Positions 37,480 to 39,632 of a DNA stretch of 39,632 nucleotides are shown here, one piece after another (positions within the stretch are counted from its first letter, which is position 1; every line of letters starts with the position of its first letter). The position numbers were made by a program, and so were the translations under genes. The notes beneath the pieces were generated by a model. The model was not told the DNA's origin and did not search any database. It saw only the letters and a program-made list of their open reading frames with translations. The stretch comes from Comamonadaceae bacterium (GTDB lineage: Bacteria > Pseudomonadota > Gammaproteobacteria > Burkholderiales > Burkholderiaceae_C): the NCBI GenBank assembly GCA_947381325.1, contig CANCUP010000007.1, positions 1 through 39,632 of the forward strand. Direction: 5' to 3'.

Positions 37480-38292
37480 TTAAAAAGGTCCGGCTTTGAC
37501 AAAGCCGCCGCCTTGGTAGATCACGGCGGGGTCGGTGAGATCGAGCTGGGGCTGCTGGGCCTCTGCCGCTGCGCGGAAAGGCTCTGAACTGTCTTGCGGG
37601 CGGTAGCCGATGTGCTTGGCCGAGGTGTTGTCCCACCACACGTGGGGGTTGTCGGACATGCCGTAGATCACGCTGTAGCCCACCACCGGCGAGCTCAGGC
37701 TGGCCACCACCAAGCGCTCCAAGTCGTCGTAACTCATCCAAGTGGCCAGCATGCGCCGGTCTTTGGCCTCAGGGAACGAAGACCCAATGCGCAAGCACAC
37801 GGTTTCAATGCCATAGCGGTCAAAGTAAAAACGCGCCAGGTTTTCGCCAAAGGCTTTGCTCAGGCCGTAGTAGCTGTCGGGGCGCACCGGCATGGTGGGG
37901 CTGACCACTTCGTCTTGGCGGTAAAAACCCGTCACATGGTTGGAGCTGGCAAACACGATGCGGCGCGTGCCGTGGATGCGTGCGGCCTCGTACAGGTTGT
38001 AGGCGCCCACGATGTTGGCTTGCAAGATGTCGTCAAAGGCATGCTCGGTGGAAATGCCACCCAGGTGCACCACCGCATCCACCCCCTCCAACAGCGCCAG
38101 CACAGCGGCACGGTCTTGCAGGGCCACCTGCTGGACCTCTTCGCCCGGCTGGGCGGCGCCCACGTCGGCCAGGTCGCTCACACGCAAGACCTCGCAGCGT
38201 GCGCTCAAGCGTGGTCGCAGGGCGCGGCCCAGGCCGCCAGCAGCACCGGTGAGCAACAGGCGTTTGTACAAAGGGGTGGCGGGTGAGGTCAT
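37480..38292 (-). CDS. udh: NAD-dependent uronate dehydrogenase
   Basis: A 270-residue extended short-chain dehydrogenase/epimerase-fold enzyme. The NAD motif is 'LLTGAAGGLGRALR', the active site has Tyr and Lys in 'DSYYGLSKAFGENLA', and 'VVHLGGISTEHAFDDILQAN' and 'IVFASSNHVTGFY' are specific to the uronate dehydrogenase group. It oxidises D-galacturonate or D-glucuronate to the aldarolactone. It is the first gene of the operon, downstream of the promoter and palindromic operator. A UDP-sugar epimerase is less likely at this length and with these neighbours. Confidence 0.9.
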   Translation of the reverse strand: MTSPATPLYKRLLLTGAAGGLGRALRPRLSARCEVLRVSDLADVGAAQPGEEVQQVALQDRAAVLALLEGVDAVVHLGGISTEHAFDDILQANIVGAYNLYEAARIHGTRRIVFASSNHVTGFYRQDEVVSPTMPVRPDSYYGLSKAFGENLARFYFDRYGIETVCLRIGSSFPEAKDRRMLATWMSYDDLERLVVASLSSPVVGYSVIYGMSDNPHVWWDNTSAKHIGYRPQDSSEPFRAAAEAQQPQLDLTDPAVIYQGGGFVKAGPF

Positions 38293-38358
38293 ACGGCGAG
38301 ATGGGTAAAAGCGTGGGCTGAACGGGTGAATCTGAAAGTTTCATAGACCGATGGGGCA

Positions 38359-38378
38359 ATTTGGTAGCGCTACCAAAT
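38359..38378. promoter_or_regulatory. Perfect 20-bp palindromic operator before udh
   Basis: ATTTGGTAGCGCTACCAAAT is an exact palindrome with a central CG, typical of LacI-family sites. It lies about four bases downstream of the predicted transcription start of the udh operon, where a bound repressor would block elongation. The adjacent lacI-family gene (38444-39472) is the obvious binder. A related site lies before that gene. Confidence 0.8.
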
Positions 38379-38388
38379 CAACCAAGGC

Positions 38389-38417
38389 ATGCTAGCGAAC
38401 AGAAGTTGGCGCGTCAA
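38389..38417 (-). promoter_or_regulatory. Sigma70-type promoter for the udh operon
   Basis: On the minus strand a -35 TTGACG (38412-38417) is followed by a 17-base spacer and a -10 TAGCAT (38389-38394). Transcription would start about 38380 and run into the palindromic operator and then udh. The spacing is ideal and the -10 is moderate (four of six consensus bases). Confidence 0.65.
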
Positions 38418-38443
38418 TGGGTTTGGCCTAGGGTTTACGCCAG

Positions 38444-39472
38444 TCAGGTGCTGGCGCGCTCGACGATGGAAAACCCCACATCCACAATGCGCGGCTCGAC
38501 CACGCGGCCTTCGGCGCGGGCCATCAAGAACTGGGCGGCTTGCAGCCCAATGTCGCCACCATTGATGCGCACTGTGGTCAGTGCCGGGTCCATGTCGGCG
38601 ACAAAGGGCACATCGCCAAAGCCCACCACCGCCATGCGCTCAGGGATCGACACCTGCCGGGCACGCGCCTCGGTCACCACGCCCAAGGCCAGCAAGTCAG
38701 AGCTGCAAAAAATTGCGTCCACCTCGGGGCAGTGCGTCAAGATGTGCGCCATGGCGTCGCGTCCACTGCGCAAGGAGCGCGAGGCCCCCACATTCACCAC
38801 CTCGGCGGGCGGCAAACCTTGCTGGGCCAGCACCTCTTGAAAGGCGATGGTGCGCCGGTCGGCACGCTCATCTTCGGCCCGTACCATGGCAAAGCGACGG
38901 CGCCCTTTGCCGATCAAAAAATGGGCCACGGCACGGCCAATGTCCGAGTGAGAAAAGCCAATCAGCATGTCAATCGGGGTGGGCGTCAAATCCCAGGTTT
39001 CGACCACCGGAATGCCTGAAGCCAGCAAGCGGGTGCGGCCTTTGCCGGGGGGCAAGATGCCGGTCAGAAAAATGCCGTCTGGACGGCGTCCGATGATGGC
39101 TTCGAGCAAGGTCTCTTCGCGTGCTGCCGAGTAGCCCGACTGGCCCAACATCAATTGGTAGCCCGCATCGAACAAGGTGTCGTTCAAGGCCTCGATGGTT
39201 TGCATGAACACCGACATCACGGTGCTGGGCACCACGGCCGCAATCAAACGGCTGCGCGACGAGGCCAAACCGCCTGCCATGCGGTTGGGCACGTAGCCGG
39301 TGCGTTGCACCGCCTCTTGCACTTTGCGCAGCACGTCGGGCGACACCTGGGCGGGCGTGTTGATGGCACGCGAGGCGGTGATGGGGGCCACCCCAGCCAG
39401 CATGGCCACATCACGCAAGGTGATGGCGCCGCTGCTGCGGCGTGTGCGTTTGGTGTGGTCCGACTCCGACAT
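38444..39472 (-). CDS. LacI-family regulator of uronate/aldarate genes
   Basis: A 342-residue protein from the ATG at 39472; the longer in-frame extension would overlap the divergent gene. The N-terminal helix-turn-helix and hinge helix are 'ITLRDVAMLAGVAPITASRA' and 'AVQRTGYVPNRMAGGLAS'. The rest is a periplasmic-binding-protein-like ligand domain ending 'QAAQFLMARAEGR'. Family members bind palindromes with a central CG and release them on binding a sugar or sugar acid. Its position between the two divergent catabolic units, each with a matching palindrome, indicates that it controls both and probably itself. The likely inducer is an aldarate or keto-deoxy-aldarate. Confidence 0.92.
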   Translation of the reverse strand: MSESDHTKRTRRSSGAITLRDVAMLAGVAPITASRAINTPAQVSPDVLRKVQEAVQRTGYVPNRMAGGLASSRSRLIAAVVPSTVMSVFMQTIEALNDTLFDAGYQLMLGQSGYSAAREETLLEAIIGRRPDGIFLTGILPPGKGRTRLLASGIPVVETWDLTPTPIDMLIGFSHSDIGRAVAHFLIGKGRRRFAMVRAEDERADRRTIAFQEVLAQQGLPPAEVVNVGASRSLRSGRDAMAHILTHCPEVDAIFCSSDLLALGVVTEARARQVSIPERMAVVGFGDVPFVADMDPALTTVRINGGDIGLQAAQFLMARAEGRVVEPRIVDVGFSIVERAST

Positions 39473-39490
39473 GGGCAGGGGTGATCTCTC

Positions 39491-39520
39491 TTGCAAGTGC
39501 GGTGATGGTACCGCTATCAT
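39491..39520 (+). promoter_or_regulatory. Promoter with embedded degenerate operator for garD
   Basis: TTGCAA (39491-39496) and TATCAT (39515-39520) form a -35/-10 pair with an 18-base spacer, 37 bases before the garD start. The -10 overlaps a degenerate palindrome, ATGGTACCGCTATCAT (39505-39520), which keeps the core of the udh operator (TGGTA-C, GCTA-C, central CG; six of eight positions symmetrical). The site is also upstream of lacI on the other strand, so binding could control both directions. Confidence 0.6.
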
Positions 39521-39556
39521 TGGCGCAAAGATAGCACACATCCACTGGAGACTTTG

Positions 39557-39632
39557 ATGCGCCCGCACACCATCCGCATGCATGCCAGCGACAACGTCGC
39601 CATCGTGGCCAACCACGGGGGCTTGCCCGCGG
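39557..39632 (+). CDS. garD: Galactarate dehydratase-like N-terminus, cut by window end
   Basis: Only the first 25 codons are inside the window. GGAG lies seven bases before the ATG at 39557. 'TIRMHASDNVAIVANHGGLP' matches the N-terminal SAF domain of galactarate dehydratase (GarD; compare the D-N-V-A-I-V-x-N core) and the related altronate dehydratase UxaA. With uronate dehydrogenase and glucarate dehydratase nearby, GarD for the galactarate branch is the best reading. The gene continues past the window. Confidence 0.7.
   Translation, partial: MRPHTIRMHASDNVAIVANHGGLPA

Overview
The window looks like chromosomal DNA of a betaproteobacterium of the order Burkholderiales, most likely Comamonadaceae (a Limnohabitans, Rhodoferax or Hydrogenophaga type). 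This rests on moderately GC-rich coding DNA, a Bug-family (TctC) periplasmic binding protein, a TRAP-linked oxidative hexuronate gene set and the RecC-RecB-RecD gene order. No database search was possible, so the taxonomy is inference.

Region 1 (1-9.8 kb) is an accessory region. Two plus-strand genes, a TPR-type protein cut by the window edge and an exported PKD-like/coiled-coil protein, converge on a six-gene minus-strand cassette (9765 down to 1515). In transcription order the cassette encodes: a zinc-ribbon membrane protein; a small beta-rich protein; a gingipain-like (C25, clan CD) cysteine peptidase homologue with an N-terminal zinc ribbon and no signal peptide; a large zinc-ribbon/coiled-coil protein; a five-zinc-ribbon acidic protein with a Glu-Pro repeat linker; and a small unknown protein. 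Start and stop codons overlap or nearly touch at most junctions, so the genes are probably co-translated. I could not assign the cassette to a described system, and it is the best candidate here for something new. A divergent gene at 10.06 kb encodes a prokaryotic pentameric ligand-gated ion channel (Cys-loop family).

Region 2 (11.1-25.6 kb) holds recC-recB-recD with 4-nt overlaps, a Tat-exported metal-dependent amidohydrolase, and a ZorA-ZorB-ZorC-like set. That set is a proton-driven MotA/MotB-type motor with a long cytoplasmic tail plus an EH-signature-like protein. It is followed by a small DUF4337-like membrane protein. The ZorD helicase/nuclease expected of a type I Zorya system is absent.

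Region 3 (25.7-29.4 kb) contains acs (acetyl-CoA synthetase), a bidirectional terminator and a HipB-HipA toxin-antitoxin pair with inverted repeats at its promoter.

Region 4 (29.5-39.6 kb) is a catabolic regulon for hexuronates and aldarates. A minus-strand run encodes uronate dehydrogenase, a TRAP transporter (DctP, DctQ, DctM), an SMP-30 lactonase, an orphan TctC binding protein, glucarate dehydratase, tartronate semialdehyde reductase and an AEC permease. A LacI-family regulator and a divergent galactarate dehydratase, cut by the window end, flank it. A perfect 20-bp palindrome lies just downstream of a good sigma70 promoter before udh, and a degenerate copy lies in the lacI/garD divergent region. 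These are very probably the regulator's operators. The enzymes give uronate -> aldarolactone -> aldarate -> keto-deoxy-glucarate, then, after an aldolase not present here, tartronate semialdehyde -> glycerate.
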